A DNA stretch of 64,000 bases from JAJPHW01 sp963771505. Lineage in GTDB: Bacteria > Acidobacteriota > Terriglobia > Terriglobales > Acidobacteriaceae. The DNA lies in the NCBI GenBank assembly GCA_963771505.1, contig CAVYTO010000002.1, forward strand, positions 992,001-1,056,000, given 5' to 3'. A program made the translations under genes and the position numbers. Under the pieces are notes generated by a model, which had not been told where the DNA came from, did not search any database, and saw only the letters and a list, made by a program, of their open reading frames with translations. The stretch's first letter is position 1; every line of letters starts with the position of its first letter. Of the stretch, positions 1 through 7,314 are shown piece by piece.

Positions 1-1
1 G

Positions 2-793
2 GGCCATGAGAGACGGTGGAGGTCCTTTGAAAAAAGGTGGCGCAAGGTTTTAGAGGATGCACGAGTATGCGAATTTCACAGCGTTGATTTTTGGAAACCG
101 GACGGTACGCGTAAGGGAATCTTTAGGGATTGGCCAGACAACAAAGCCGACAAATTTATTAGCGACCTTCTATATTGCATTGGTGATTCAAATATTTACC
201 CAGCAACCTCGACGCTGGTGGTGTCGGCATGGCAAAAACTGAATAAGAACGAGCGCATGTTCCTTACGGGCGGTAGGTTCGACGGAAATGAGAAAGTATG
301 GATTACCCCAAGCGCCCCCAACCAGACTTACTATTTGCCGTTCCAATTTGTAGTGGTCGCGGCAGCGGCGGCTTGCAAAGAGCAGTTTACCGTCCATTAC
401 GTTTTCGACATTCACAAACAATTCAAGAATCATGCCAGCGATTTGTTCGCCATCTTAAAGGTTGATCCGAGTTTAAGTTGTCGTGACCGACTCGGCGCAT
501 TTGCAATGGAGGACAGCAAGAAAGCGCCGGGACTACAAGCTGCTGATCTCTTGGCCTACCAAGCTTATCAACATGCGAAACAGCGCCACTTCGATGGTGT
601 ACCAACGCGAACCAGATTACTTCCGCCGATCTTGCGAGCAGCTCTCAAGAATATGCGCGATGACAGAGATCATCTGTTTTTTGACAGCCTCGGCGTTTCT
701 CAGGCTTTGCAATCAATGCCCGATTTTCTACGCAGCGGCGATCAGGAGTTCCCCATCAGACGGCGAACACTAATTCAAGGAGCGCCGGAATGA
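2..793 (+). CDS. DUF3800 domain protein (5'-truncated by window edge)
   Basis: The frame is open from base 2 to the TGA at 791-793, about 263 residues, so the gene begins upstream of the window. The C-terminal GLQAADLLAYQAY motif is the hallmark of DUF3800, a family with a predicted RNase H-like fold, often found in mobile or defence-rich regions. The N-terminal D-x-SG motif expected for the family would lie outside the window. An internal GTG at 218 gives a shorter reading, but the upstream codons read as continuous protein (CEFHSVDFW), so it is probably not the start. Family assignment is by motif only; the biochemical role is unknown. Confidence 0.7.
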   Translation, partial: GHERRWRSFEKRWRKVLEDARVCEFHSVDFWKPDGTRKGIFRDWPDNKADKFISDLLYCIGDSNIYPATSTLVVSAWQKLNKNERMFLTGGRFDGNEKVWITPSAPNQTYYLPFQFVVVAAAAACKEQFTVHYVFDIHKQFKNHASDLFAILKVDPSLSCRDRLGAFAMEDSKKAPGLQAADLLAYQAYQHAKQRHFDGVPTRTRLLPPILRAALKNMRDDRDHLFFDSLGVSQALQSMPDFLRSGDQEFPIRRRTLIQGAPE

Positions 794-984
794 ATGCATC
801 AAAGGGAAACCCGACTAGCTCGAAACCGATACCCCACATACCGCTGCCATCAAAGAAGTAAGGGCTGACGTACTCAAGGTGAAGCCGCCAGAAAAACCCC
901 TTAAGAGGACGAACAAATGAGTCGCTTAGGTAATAATATCCCTGACTCAGTAAAATCTGGCAGGCTAAGGTGGCCGAAGGCAGC

Positions 985-1179
985 ATGAACCAGATCGGGC
1001 TGAGTCTCGGGTTATTCGTCGGAGGCGTGTTACTCCTTAGCTGGAGCTACTACGAGTTCACGCGCCCCATGGGAATAGATCTTTGGTCAGGAAAATCAGC
1101 TGGTGAATTGGCAGGGCTTGGGGCGTTTATGATCGCACTGTCCATCTGGGTGCCGTTCCGCAAAAAGAAATCAAACTAG
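985..1179 (+). CDS. small two-helix membrane protein
   Basis: A 64-residue protein with two hydrophobic segments (about residues 3-20 and 42-58), an RKKK basic tail and no recognisable domain. The ATG at 985 has a GAAGG ribosome-binding site 4 bases upstream, so it is preferred over the in-frame GTG at 970. The ATG overlaps the TGA of a 23-codon reading frame (917-988) in an ATGA arrangement. It sits close before another small membrane protein, and the two probably form one transcript. Function unknown. Confidence 0.5.
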   Translation: MNQIGLSLGLFVGGVLLLSWSYYEFTRPMGIDLWSGKSAGELAGLGAFMIALSIWVPFRKKKSN

Positions 1180-1182
1180 AAA

Positions 1183-1392
1183 TTGAAACTGAGACACTAC
1201 CCATCCGCTCTACCATGGTGGGCGTGGCTCTTGATAGCTGTAGCCTGCTGGTTTGTTCAATTGATTTTTAGTTTTGGCACGGATGACGGATCGCTATCGT
1301 TGTGGGCTATCCGCGTCGCGCTCATTGCCGGGATGCTCTTATCAACGATCCTCGCAATAGTGCGATTTATTAAGTGGGCATGGCAAGGCTAG
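1183..1392 (+). CDS. small membrane protein
   Basis: A 69-residue protein with hydrophobic segments at about residues 11-29 and 42-62, beginning at a TTG three bases after the preceding stop. That spacing suggests translational coupling with the upstream small membrane protein. No family is recognised. The start codon is uncertain because no ATG lies nearby. The two small genes follow a DUF3800 gene and may belong to the same accessory unit, but nothing in the sequence shows a function. Confidence 0.4.
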   Translation: MKLRHYPSALPWWAWLLIAVACWFVQLIFSFGTDDGSLSLWAIRVALIAGMLLSTILAIVRFIKWAWQG

Positions 1393-1569
1393 CCCCTGTC
1401 ACGGCATCTTGTTATAACCCGACCAGCGAACATAGCGAGTAGACGTGCCGTTGACGGCGATCTTGGACGGACTCATGAGGGACTTCGGCCAGCTACCGGG
1501 AACGCCGAATGTTGGCTTGGGCGCACCAGCCACAGGCGAGGCACTGAGCGTGATCCCTGGAGAAAGAAA

Positions 1570-1589
1570 GGCGGACACGAGTGTCCGCC
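1570..1589. repeat. palindromic hairpin downstream of glpX
   Basis: A perfect inverted repeat with arms GGCGGACAC and GTGTCCGCC around a 2-base centre. It lies 20 bases beyond the glpX stop on the minus strand, where it could act as a transcription terminator. There is no clear T-run. GGCGGACA/TGTCCGCC palindromes recur as dispersed repeats in acidobacterial genomes (from general knowledge), so it may simply be a repeat copy. Confidence 0.45.
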
Positions 1590-1608
1590 CTACACGAAAG
1601 CAATAAAC

Positions 1609-2643
1609 CTAGGCGAAGCGAACCTTCACGTCCGGGCTCTTCTCTAATTGAATGCTGTCAATGAAGCGGACTTTGCCTGTGCGGTGAGTCATGATCACCG
1701 ACTGCGTGCGAGTGCCTTCGCCGAAAAACCGGACGCCCTTCAGTAGCGCTCCGTCAGTCACTCCGGTAGCGGCAAAGATCAATTGTTTTCCTGGCGCGAG
1801 GTCTTCGGCCTCGTAGATTTTTGACTTGTCTTTAATTCCCATGCGCGCGATGCGCTCTTCCAAATCAGGGCGATCAATGATCAATCTGCCTAACATATAC
1901 CCGTTCAAGCATCGGATAGCCGCTGCGGTGATCACGCCCTCCGGAGCGCCGCCAGAGCCCATGACGGCGTGGACTCCCGTCCCAATAACCGCCGCCGCGA
2001 TCCCTGCGGACAAGTCTCCGTCCCCAATCAGACGAATGCGTGCCCCTGCGGCGCGAATGTCTGCAATCAGCTTTTCGTGACGGGGACGGTCGAGCACAAT
2101 CACAACCAAATCTTCCACATCGCGGTCGAGACGGCGCGCGATGTTTTTCAGATTGTCGGCCACAGGCGCGTCGAGTTCCACCGCGTTCTTGCAACTCGGC
2201 CCGACGACAATTTTTTCCATATAGCAGTCGGGAGCGTTCAACAAACCGCTTTTCTCGGACGCAGCCAGCACGGTAATAGAACCGGGCGCTCCGGTGGCGC
2301 ATAAGTTTGTTCCTTCCAGAGGATCGACGGCGATATCCACTTCCGGCACGTCCCGGCCATCGGGAAACTCCGCGCCAACGCGCTCGCCGATGTAAAGCAT
2401 CGGCGCCTCGTCTCGCTCGCCTTCGCCGATGACGATCGAACCGCGCATGGGAATCGTGTCCATCGCCCGGCGCATGGCTTCCGTCGCCACCTGATCGGAG
2501 AGCTTGCGCTCGCCTTGTCCCATGGTGCGCGCCGAGGCGATCGCCGCATCTTCCACGACCTTAAGGAACTTTGCCGCCAAATCGCCTTCAAGATTTTCGC
2601 CAAAACTGCGCGCCTTACCTTCAACCCGAGTCTGAGTAGCCAC
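1609..2643 (-). CDS. glpX: fructose-1,6-bisphosphatase, class II (GlpX)
   Basis: A 344-residue cytosolic enzyme that hydrolyses fructose-1,6-bisphosphate to fructose-6-phosphate in gluconeogenesis. The length matches class II GlpX proteins. Metal- and substrate-binding motifs are present: GEGERDEAP (73-81), DPLEGTNL (107-114) and a later GDGDLSAG segment. The gene stands alone, with a palindrome just past its stop and the tRNA-Ala gene upstream on the opposite strand. No class I enzyme is seen in the window. Confidence 0.95.
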   Translation of the reverse strand: MATQTRVEGKARSFGENLEGDLAAKFLKVVEDAAIASARTMGQGERKLSDQVATEAMRRAMDTIPMRGSIVIGEGERDEAPMLYIGERVGAEFPDGRDVPEVDIAVDPLEGTNLCATGAPGSITVLAASEKSGLLNAPDCYMEKIVVGPSCKNAVELDAPVADNLKNIARRLDRDVEDLVVIVLDRPRHEKLIADIRAAGARIRLIGDGDLSAGIAAAVIGTGVHAVMGSGGAPEGVITAAAIRCLNGYMLGRLIIDRPDLEERIARMGIKDKSKIYEAEDLAPGKQLIFAATGVTDGALLKGVRFFGEGTRTQSVIMTHRTGKVRFIDSIQLEKSPDVKVRFA

Positions 2644-2845
2644 TGAATCTCCTTATAAGTGCCGGCTTGAAAATATATCCCGAATGAATGGTAAAAGGAA
2701 ATGTAGAAAGAAGATAGACAGGGGGAACGGCGCCTTCTCATTTACCACGCGGTTCCGGGGCTGGCCCGCCTGCGTGGCTGTGGTCAGCAATCGCGAACGC
2801 TGTTAAAATCTTCAGGAACGCCTTCACACGAATCGCACAAGGCTT

Positions 2846-2909
<64 letters not shown>

Positions 2910-2921
<12 letters not shown>

Positions 2922-3128
2922 AATAAATCCCAACGAAAATGCCAGCCTACGATGGTGTCCCGTATGCGCTGCGGACGCCTTCGTGGTAGTCGATCTTTGT
3001 ATGTTTGCTGGCGGCGCGAAGGGGTCTTTTCCTTGAAGAAGCGATGACCCAATGAACCCGGCAAGTATCATCCCGCTTAGCAGAGCCCACACGATTACAA
3101 CGGGTTTCCAAGGCACGAGAATATACAC
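2910..3128 (-). CDS. possible small membrane-anchored protein of the island
   Basis: A 72-residue frame starting at GTG with a GGGAGG ribosome-binding site about 8 bases upstream. One hydrophobic helix (about residues 8-30) is followed by a soluble tail. The last few codons read antisense through the tRNA-Ala 3' end, so the C-terminus is set by the attachment site. It is the only coding candidate in the left 330 bases of the island. No family is recognised, and it may be spurious. Confidence 0.3.
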
Positions 3129-3324
3129 GAAGGGACCTCCCGGGACGAAGCGGGCTACTTTGACGCCATTATAGTGCGAAAACAGGGCGAAACTGACGAT
3201 ATTTGCGGCGACCTGAATCCCACTAAAGCTGTAACATCTAAGTTGTTATACTTTCCGCGTATGTTCGCCATGCATCTTCTGTAACAACGAATCTGGCAGC
3301 GAAGAGCATCTCTGGGCCGCGTGG

Positions 3325-4056
3325 ATGCACCGCCTACTGAAGTTCGGTCCGATCCGGGTACAGGAAGGGACCGGTCCTGAGACGATTGATCCCGACCCTG
3401 AAAAAACAATCAATACTGTCTGCCACACCTGCAACAACACGTGGATGAGCCAACTTGAGGAGAAGAACATACCCTCGCTCCGTCCCATGTTGCAGAAGCA
3501 GCCCACGATGATTGATCCAGGACGACAGCGACTGCTCACGGAATGGGCAGTCAAGACGGCGATGGTGCAAGATTCGATTAAGCCGGGGATTGGCAATGAA
3601 AAGTTCTACGCGGACGCAGAGCGCCTTAACATGCGCCTCACTAGGAAGATCCCGGAGAGAACGCGCATTTGGATCGGCGCGCTAACTGAACCACACTTGG
3701 GATCTTTCGGCACGGATATGGCTATTTTCGGGGGCGACCACGAGACCAGAATCGGCACAGGCATAGCCACTACGATCATTGTGGGTCATTTCGCCATTCA
3801 GGTGGTGACGGAACGTGCTCTACAGGAATTCGCTGCGAAAACGATCCCCGATATCCAGCCGAGAGCAGGAGATTGGAACAATACGCTAATCGAGCTGTAT
3901 CCCAAGAAGCACAAGAAGATTGACTGGCCGCCGAAAACATCATTCACAAATGGCGGTCCACAGGGGGTCGGATACCTGATGAACAGGTGGCGGATGGGAC
4001 AGAAAGTCGAGAAAGTCGTGCCGGTCCCACCGAAACCGGCCGCTGATAGCGTTTAG
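3325..4056 (+). CDS. HNH-like zinc-motif protein, 5' end possibly frameshifted
   Basis: From the first in-frame ATG the protein is 243 residues, but the same frame is open upstream from 3235 and encodes CSPCIFCNNESGSEEHLWAAW (from 3262). That is the Cys-x2-Cys plus EHxWxxW start typical of a family of HNH-endonuclease-like proteins. A second CHTCNNTW motif follows within the main frame. No ATG, GTG or TTG precedes CIFC in frame; the nearest ATG, at 3261, is one base out. Removing a single base near 3270 would give MFACIFC. The gene is therefore either started at an unusual codon or carries a 1-base insertion. Nuclease activity is an inference. Confidence 0.6.
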   Translation: MHRLLKFGPIRVQEGTGPETIDPDPEKTINTVCHTCNNTWMSQLEEKNIPSLRPMLQKQPTMIDPGRQRLLTEWAVKTAMVQDSIKPGIGNEKFYADAERLNMRLTRKIPERTRIWIGALTEPHLGSFGTDMAIFGGDHETRIGTGIATTIIVGHFAIQVVTERALQEFAAKTIPDIQPRAGDWNNTLIELYPKKHKKIDWPPKTSFTNGGPQGVGYLMNRWRMGQKVEKVVPVPPKPAADSV

Positions 4057-4213
4057 TCCGTGAGATCCATTTCATGAACTGAAATGGGATATCCCATGAA
4101 CTCACAAGAATCACAAAATCCCCTGATTTAACGCGATAAACTAGGGCCATTTCTCCATACAGTTGATATACTGTCTCTAGATATATCGCTCGCCTCCTGA
4201 AAAAAATTGATCA

Positions 4214-4233
4214 TGCGCAAAACATTTTGCGCA
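4214..4233. promoter_or_regulatory. palindromic operator before the island operon
   Basis: A perfect inverted repeat, TGCGCAAAA-CA-TTTTGCGCA, ends 24 bases before the ATG at 4258. This is the geometry of a dimeric repressor site or a leader hairpin controlling the two-gene unit 4258-5087. The downstream tandem winged-helix protein is an obvious candidate for autoregulation, but that is inference. Confidence 0.5.
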
Positions 4234-4257
4234 AATGCAATTTTGAAGGGGGGAACA

Positions 4258-4395
4258 ATGGACAAACTTACTGAATTTTCACAGGCGCTCGGCGGTATGC
4301 CGGTAGGCGCACTGATTGCGTTAGTCATTTTGGCTGGTTTTGCACTTGCGGCGTATGCAATTTACGCGGTAACGAAAATCACGAAAGGGCGCTGA
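4258..4395 (+). CDS. 45-residue single-pass membrane peptide
   Basis: The peptide starts at an ATG preceded by a strong GAAGGGGGG ribosome-binding site. It has a short polar N-terminus (MDKLTEFSQ), one hydrophobic helix at about residues 15-39 and a basic tail (TKITKGR). It ends two bases before the ATG of the winged-helix gene, so the two are probably co-translated. The size, helix and coupling resemble phage- or island-encoded membrane peptides (holin-like or toxin-like), but no family can be named. Confidence 0.55.
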   Translation: MDKLTEFSQALGGMPVGALIALVILAGFALAAYAIYAVTKITKGR

Positions 4396-4397
4396 AA

Positions 4398-5087
4398 ATG
4401 GCCATGCGCGATTGGGTTAAGCTCCCCTCTACCTGGATCGAACGAGGTGGCCTGGGGAGTCTTTCGTGGAAGCACGGAGGAGCAGGATCGGATGGCATTG
4501 CCGCTCTCATGGCCTTAACGGTGATTGCTCATGCCGCTGATTCTGACACGGGAGTGGCTCGCATCACATACGACTCGATCTGCAATTTGACCGGGTTGAG
4601 CAGAGCGAAACTTGCCAATGGTCTGGAGGTTCTGAGGCACATCGAGGTTGTCGAGGCTGGACCGGATGACGCCCGTAGCACTTATAAGCTCGTCGGCTAC
4701 GATTCCACCAAGGGATGGGCGAAGTTTCCGGCAAAACGCATGTATTTGCACGGCAGAATTATTGCGTTCGATGACTTGCGGCTCCGCAAAGTAGCTGAAT
4801 TAGATGCTCTGAAGCTTTTTTTCCTTTTCGTCGCACGACGGGGGAACGATACGAACCTTGCAAATATCGGTTACGACAAAATCGAGGAATATACCGGCAT
4901 TAAACGCGTTCGCATCAAGACCGCAATCAGCTTTCTCGCATCGCTATCGCTAGTCTATGTCGAGCACATTCAAAGCAGGATCAATCCCAATGGGGTTTCA
5001 AGCGCCTACCGGATTGTCGGAATAGATTCGTATAACCACATGGGAACTAGAGCCCGAAATTTCGAAGAGATTGATCTGACGGTGTGA
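4398..5087 (+). CDS. tandem winged-helix DNA-binding protein (Rep-like)
   Basis: A 229-residue protein with two helix-turn-helix-like units: one around residues 55-85 (TYDSICNLTGLSRAKLANGL) and a second around residues 155-185 (YDKIEEYTGIKRVRIKTAI). The repeated architecture resembles RepA/RepB-type replication initiators and the HTH proteins common in small genomic islands. It is the second gene of the short operon under the 4214 palindrome. Its stop abuts the stop of the convergent downstream gene. It may act as a replication or excision factor or as the element's regulator; the sequence does not separate these. Confidence 0.6.
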   Translation: MAMRDWVKLPSTWIERGGLGSLSWKHGGAGSDGIAALMALTVIAHAADSDTGVARITYDSICNLTGLSRAKLANGLEVLRHIEVVEAGPDDARSTYKLVGYDSTKGWAKFPAKRMYLHGRIIAFDDLRLRKVAELDALKLFFLFVARRGNDTNLANIGYDKIEEYTGIKRVRIKTAISFLASLSLVYVEHIQSRINPNGVSSAYRIVGIDSYNHMGTRARNFEEIDLTV

Positions 5088-5513
5088 CTAACCGGTGGTG
5101 GATGCAAGGGCACGAAGCTTCGCGATGCTGATGGCGCGCTGCCCGTTTTTCTGCATCGCCCTGGCACCGTCCCACGCGGGTTGACCGGGGCCGTCATAAA
5201 CAATCTCAGCCTCTTCCGGCGATACGACCCGGAGAACAACGAGGCGAACGCAACATGCGTACATTGCGATGCTTTTTCCAGCGGTTAGCTTTATCTGAAC
5301 GTCCCCATTCGCATCGAACGCGTCGTGTCCTGGCTTGGACATCGGGTACAGAGTCAAACCCAAAGCTTCTGCAGCAATCACTTCTCCGATGGAGCCGACC
5401 AAGTGGCCGTCGGGTGTAAACTTTCTGCTTGGATATAGGGCCTCAAGCTCAGCCGTAGCCTTATAAATTCGGGCGACGGGCTCAGGCAAAGGAACGCGCT
5501 TTGTCATGCCCAA
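5088..5513 (-). CDS. DUF6998-like protein with PD-(D/E)XK nuclease-like motifs
   Basis: A 141-residue protein. The motif order GSIGEVIAAEALGL (about residues 41-54), PGHDAFD (61-67) and VQIK (72-75) matches the E...D...(E/Q)xK layout of restriction-endonuclease-like folds and resembles DUF6998. The start is ATG at 5511-5513. It converges on the winged-helix gene with no intergenic space. In an island that also encodes an HNH-like protein, a DNA-cleavage or defence role is plausible but unproven. The catalytic acid before xK is Gln, which some family members tolerate. Confidence 0.55.
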   Translation of the reverse strand: MGMTKRVPLPEPVARIYKATAELEALYPSRKFTPDGHLVGSIGEVIAAEALGLTLYPMSKPGHDAFDANGDVQIKLTAGKSIAMYACCVRLVVLRVVSPEEAEIVYDGPGQPAWDGARAMQKNGQRAISIAKLRALASTTG

Positions 5514-5628
5514 ACAGTATCATCAGGTCTGGCAAATTTGGTCTGCCCACCGAATTGTCGGCAACTCGGAAGTTAGAACAACTGCGTTTCGACGGACCTG
5601 CAGTGCTTCAGGTGCGAAGTAAGTCACT

Positions 5629-5647
5629 GTACCCAAAACGTACCCAA
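5629..5647 (+). promoter_or_regulatory. candidate integrase arm-type sites
   Basis: Two identical octamers, GTACCCAA, occupy 5629-5636 and 5640-5647, one helical turn (11 bases) apart and 79 bases inside the right attachment repeat. Short direct repeats of this kind beside an attachment site are typical of arm sites bound by tyrosine integrases. No equivalent pair is seen near the left end. Confidence 0.4.
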
Positions 5648-5725
5648 TAGTCAGGATTGGTGCCTGTTGAGGCCTTCTCGCCAGTATAAAAATCAATAAC
5701 TTACGTTTTTTCAATACGCCTGATA

Positions 5726-5751
5726 GTTCGATCCCGACTAGCTCCACCAAA
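5726..5751 (+). repeat. attachment-site repeat, copy 2 (distal)
   Basis: An exact copy of 2898-2923 without the rest of the tRNA. It defines the right boundary of the island. Recombination between the copies would remove about 2,828 bases and leave tRNA-Ala intact next to the sequence now at 5752. Confidence 0.85.
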
Positions 5752-5845
5752 CTTTCCGTACTTTGCCTGGACTCTGGTTCAGCAACCTGCGATTATCATT
5801 CCCTGACCAACCACCAGGGTATTTCGGGCAACTAACGCTGAACTC

Positions 5846-6046
5846 ATGACAACCCAACCTACGTTGAAAGATACCCGCAGAATGCGCGACGACCTTCTGG
5901 ATCGCATGGAGACCTTGAAAGCCAAGGTCCGGTCCGCGTCGCCGGACGACCAGACTCGTCTCAACAACGAAATTCAGCAGATCGAAGCGGAAGTTCGCCG
6001 ATTGGATACCGTTCTTCAAGACCTGCTGACCGTGCGCAAAAACTGA
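5846..6046 (+). CDS. small coiled-coil protein
   Basis: A 66-residue, highly charged protein, almost entirely helical in appearance, with heptad-like spacing (LLDRMETLKAKV; IQQIEAEVRRLDTVLQDLL). No signal peptide or metal motif is present. It lies in the first chromosomal stretch after the island. No good ribosome-binding site precedes the ATG. Function unknown; a structural or scaffold role is only a guess. Confidence 0.45.
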   Translation: MTTQPTLKDTRRMRDDLLDRMETLKAKVRSASPDDQTRLNNEIQQIEAEVRRLDTVLQDLLTVRKN

Positions 6047-6061
6047 TTTGCGGCTTGAAAC

Positions 6062-6397
6062 CTATCTGTTCTCTTTAATAAACGACGCCTTCTTGACGCC
6101 AGCATGCTGGTCACGAAAACGGCGTGCCACGTCCCCTAACGGCTCTTCGTAGCCGGCAGCCGGAAAGTCCGTGACTGGACGCTCGCCGTGAGCGTAGGTG
6201 AGGCTCGAGGTTTCCAGCAGGTCTTCTTCTCGTCCTAACGGCTTTTGTATTGCGCGCAAGGGGTGGTTCTCAAAGACCGGAGGTTGCGCCTGCGCGCTGA
6301 TGCTTGCTGAACCGCTCACCGAAGCGGCAGCCTGGCCGAACGCGGCCGTACCCGCCAAGAGACAACCTGCGAACGTTACTAAGATCAGTTTGTTCAT
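6062..6397 (-). CDS. secreted small protein of unknown function
   Basis: A 111-residue protein with a classic signal peptide (MNKLILVTFAGCLLAGTAAFGQA; cleavage near residue 22-24), then a low-complexity Ala/Ser stretch and a charged C-terminal region. No known domain. It is transcribed away from the Flp pilin gene, with about 280 bases between them. Probably periplasmic or extracellular. Confidence 0.6.
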   Translation of the reverse strand: MNKLILVTFAGCLLAGTAAFGQAAASVSGSASISAQAQPPVFENHPLRAIQKPLGREEDLLETSSLTYAHGERPVTDFPAAGYEEPLGDVARRFRDQHAGVKKASFIKENR

Positions 6398-6565
6398 GAT
6401 TTGCTAATCCCCCACCCCATGGTTAAGCAATGGCCCTGCCAACAAAATCGCGCCAAATCTCGCATTTAGCTGACGCCTGCGAACCGCACCCTGCAAGCGC
6501 TTGCACATAAATGGACCAAGCATAGCGCTCGTGTGCAGACAGGTTACCCGGTTACCGGAGTAATC

Positions 6566-6597
6566 CCCCAATGTGGCTATACCGTAGCCGCTTGGGG
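6566..6597 (+). promoter_or_regulatory. two-tier stem-loop upstream of the Flp pilin gene
   Basis: The arms CCCCAA/TTGGGG enclose an inner stem GGCTA/TAGCC with loop TACCG, 81 bases before the pilin ATG. A tandem GGTTACC repeat (6542-6555) lies immediately upstream. The structure could be a 5'-UTR element or an operator. It does not match a c-di-GMP riboswitch consensus that I can verify by eye. Confidence 0.3.
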
Positions 6598-6677
6598 CCA
6601 TTGTTGAAGTTGACCCTGTGCGGCAATCTAGTGGTGAGGGTTGGGCTGCAACTTTCACATCCCCTTACAGAGGTGTT

Positions 6678-6842
6678 ATGCAAACTTTACTGAATCGCTT
6701 GTGGCACGAAGAAGAAGGGCAGGATGTGGCGGAATACGCCGTCATGCTCGCCGTCGTGCTGGTTATTGTTGTTGGAACGATCCGTCTGATCGGTTCGAAC
6801 TCAAACGTGGTGTTTTCAGGCGTAGCCAGCAGCATCCAGTAG
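6678..6842 (+). CDS. Flp/Fap-type (type IVb) pilin
   Basis: A 54-residue prepilin. A short basic leader (MQTLLNRLWHEEEG) precedes QDVAEYAVMLAVVLVIVV, which carries the G/xxxxEY prepilin-peptidase signature of Flp pilins followed by the hydrophobic polymerisation helix. The ATG at 6678 is preceded by AGAGG. Longer in-frame starts (for example 6618) would add a non-conserved leader. No tad assembly genes are nearby, so the pilin would rely on machinery elsewhere. The next gene encodes a PilZ domain. Confidence 0.85.
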   Translation: MQTLLNRLWHEEEGQDVAEYAVMLAVVLVIVVGTIRLIGSNSNVVFSGVASSIQ

Positions 6843-6867
6843 CAGCATCGGGAACCCAGGCCAACTC

Positions 6868-7197
6868 ATGAAAAACCGCCGGCTCAGTCGAACCAAAGCA
6901 GTTCTTCCCGTGAAGGTCACGGGCAAAGACATCAAAGGGCACAATTACCAGGATTGGGCGCACACGCTCGACATCACGCCCGGCGGCGCGCGGCTGGGTA
7001 CCATTCACCGCCAGTTTGACTTGGGCGATCTTATCGTCGTCCACTACCGGCAGCGCAAAGCCGAATTCCGCGTGGTCTGGACGAAACTGCTGACCGCACG
7101 CGGCGAATATCAAGTCGGCCTCGAAATGGCCTGTCCAGAAAAAGATCCCTGGGGAATAAACGCCGACGCTTTCTCGCTGACCGGGGCCAACGTCTAA
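6868..7197 (+). CDS. PilZ-domain protein
   Basis: A 109-residue single-domain protein. An RRLSR motif at residues 4-8 fits the RxxxR of c-di-GMP-binding PilZ domains, and DITPGGARL (about residues 35-43) fits the (D/N)xSxxG motif. It starts 26 bases after the Flp pilin stop in the same direction and is likely co-transcribed. The pairing suggests a link between c-di-GMP and surface structures or adhesion, which is inference. Confidence 0.8.
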   Translation: MKNRRLSRTKAVLPVKVTGKDIKGHNYQDWAHTLDITPGGARLGTIHRQFDLGDLIVVHYRQRKAEFRVVWTKLLTARGEYQVGLEMACPEKDPWGINADAFSLTGANV

Positions 7198-7314
7198 GCT
7201 TCGCTCGACCGCCAATCTTAACTTCACCTAGTTCCCTTTTGCTGTATTAGACTGTTTCCTTCAAGAAACAATACGCAATCAATCACAATGATTCGTAACT
7301 TAGGGGGGCGGTCT

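Larger units (their letters stand above)
2924..5751. mobile_element. 2.8 kb integrase-less genomic island in tRNA-Ala
   Basis: The interval is bounded by a perfect 26-bp direct repeat of the tRNA-Ala 3' end. It contains, from left to right, a short membrane-anchored reading frame (minus), an HNH-like protein (plus), a palindromic operator, a 45-residue membrane peptide and a tandem winged-helix protein (plus), and a PD-(D/E)XK-like protein (minus). No recombinase or transposase is encoded. Two GTACCCAA repeats 11 bases apart lie about 80 bases inside the right end and resemble integrase arm sites. It may be a satellite element mobilised in trans, or the remnant of a larger island. Confidence 0.75.

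Noticed and set aside
5523..5750. Minus-strand frame starting MVELVGIELSG inside the distal att repeat
   Set aside because: The start is merely the antisense of the tRNA 3' end, and the rest has no family features; it is a common false gene beside tRNA repeats.
6530..6600. Possible c-di-GMP riboswitch before the Flp pilin
   Set aside because: GGTTACC segments recall part of the class I motif, but the conserved core and tetraloop-receptor arrangement could not be found.
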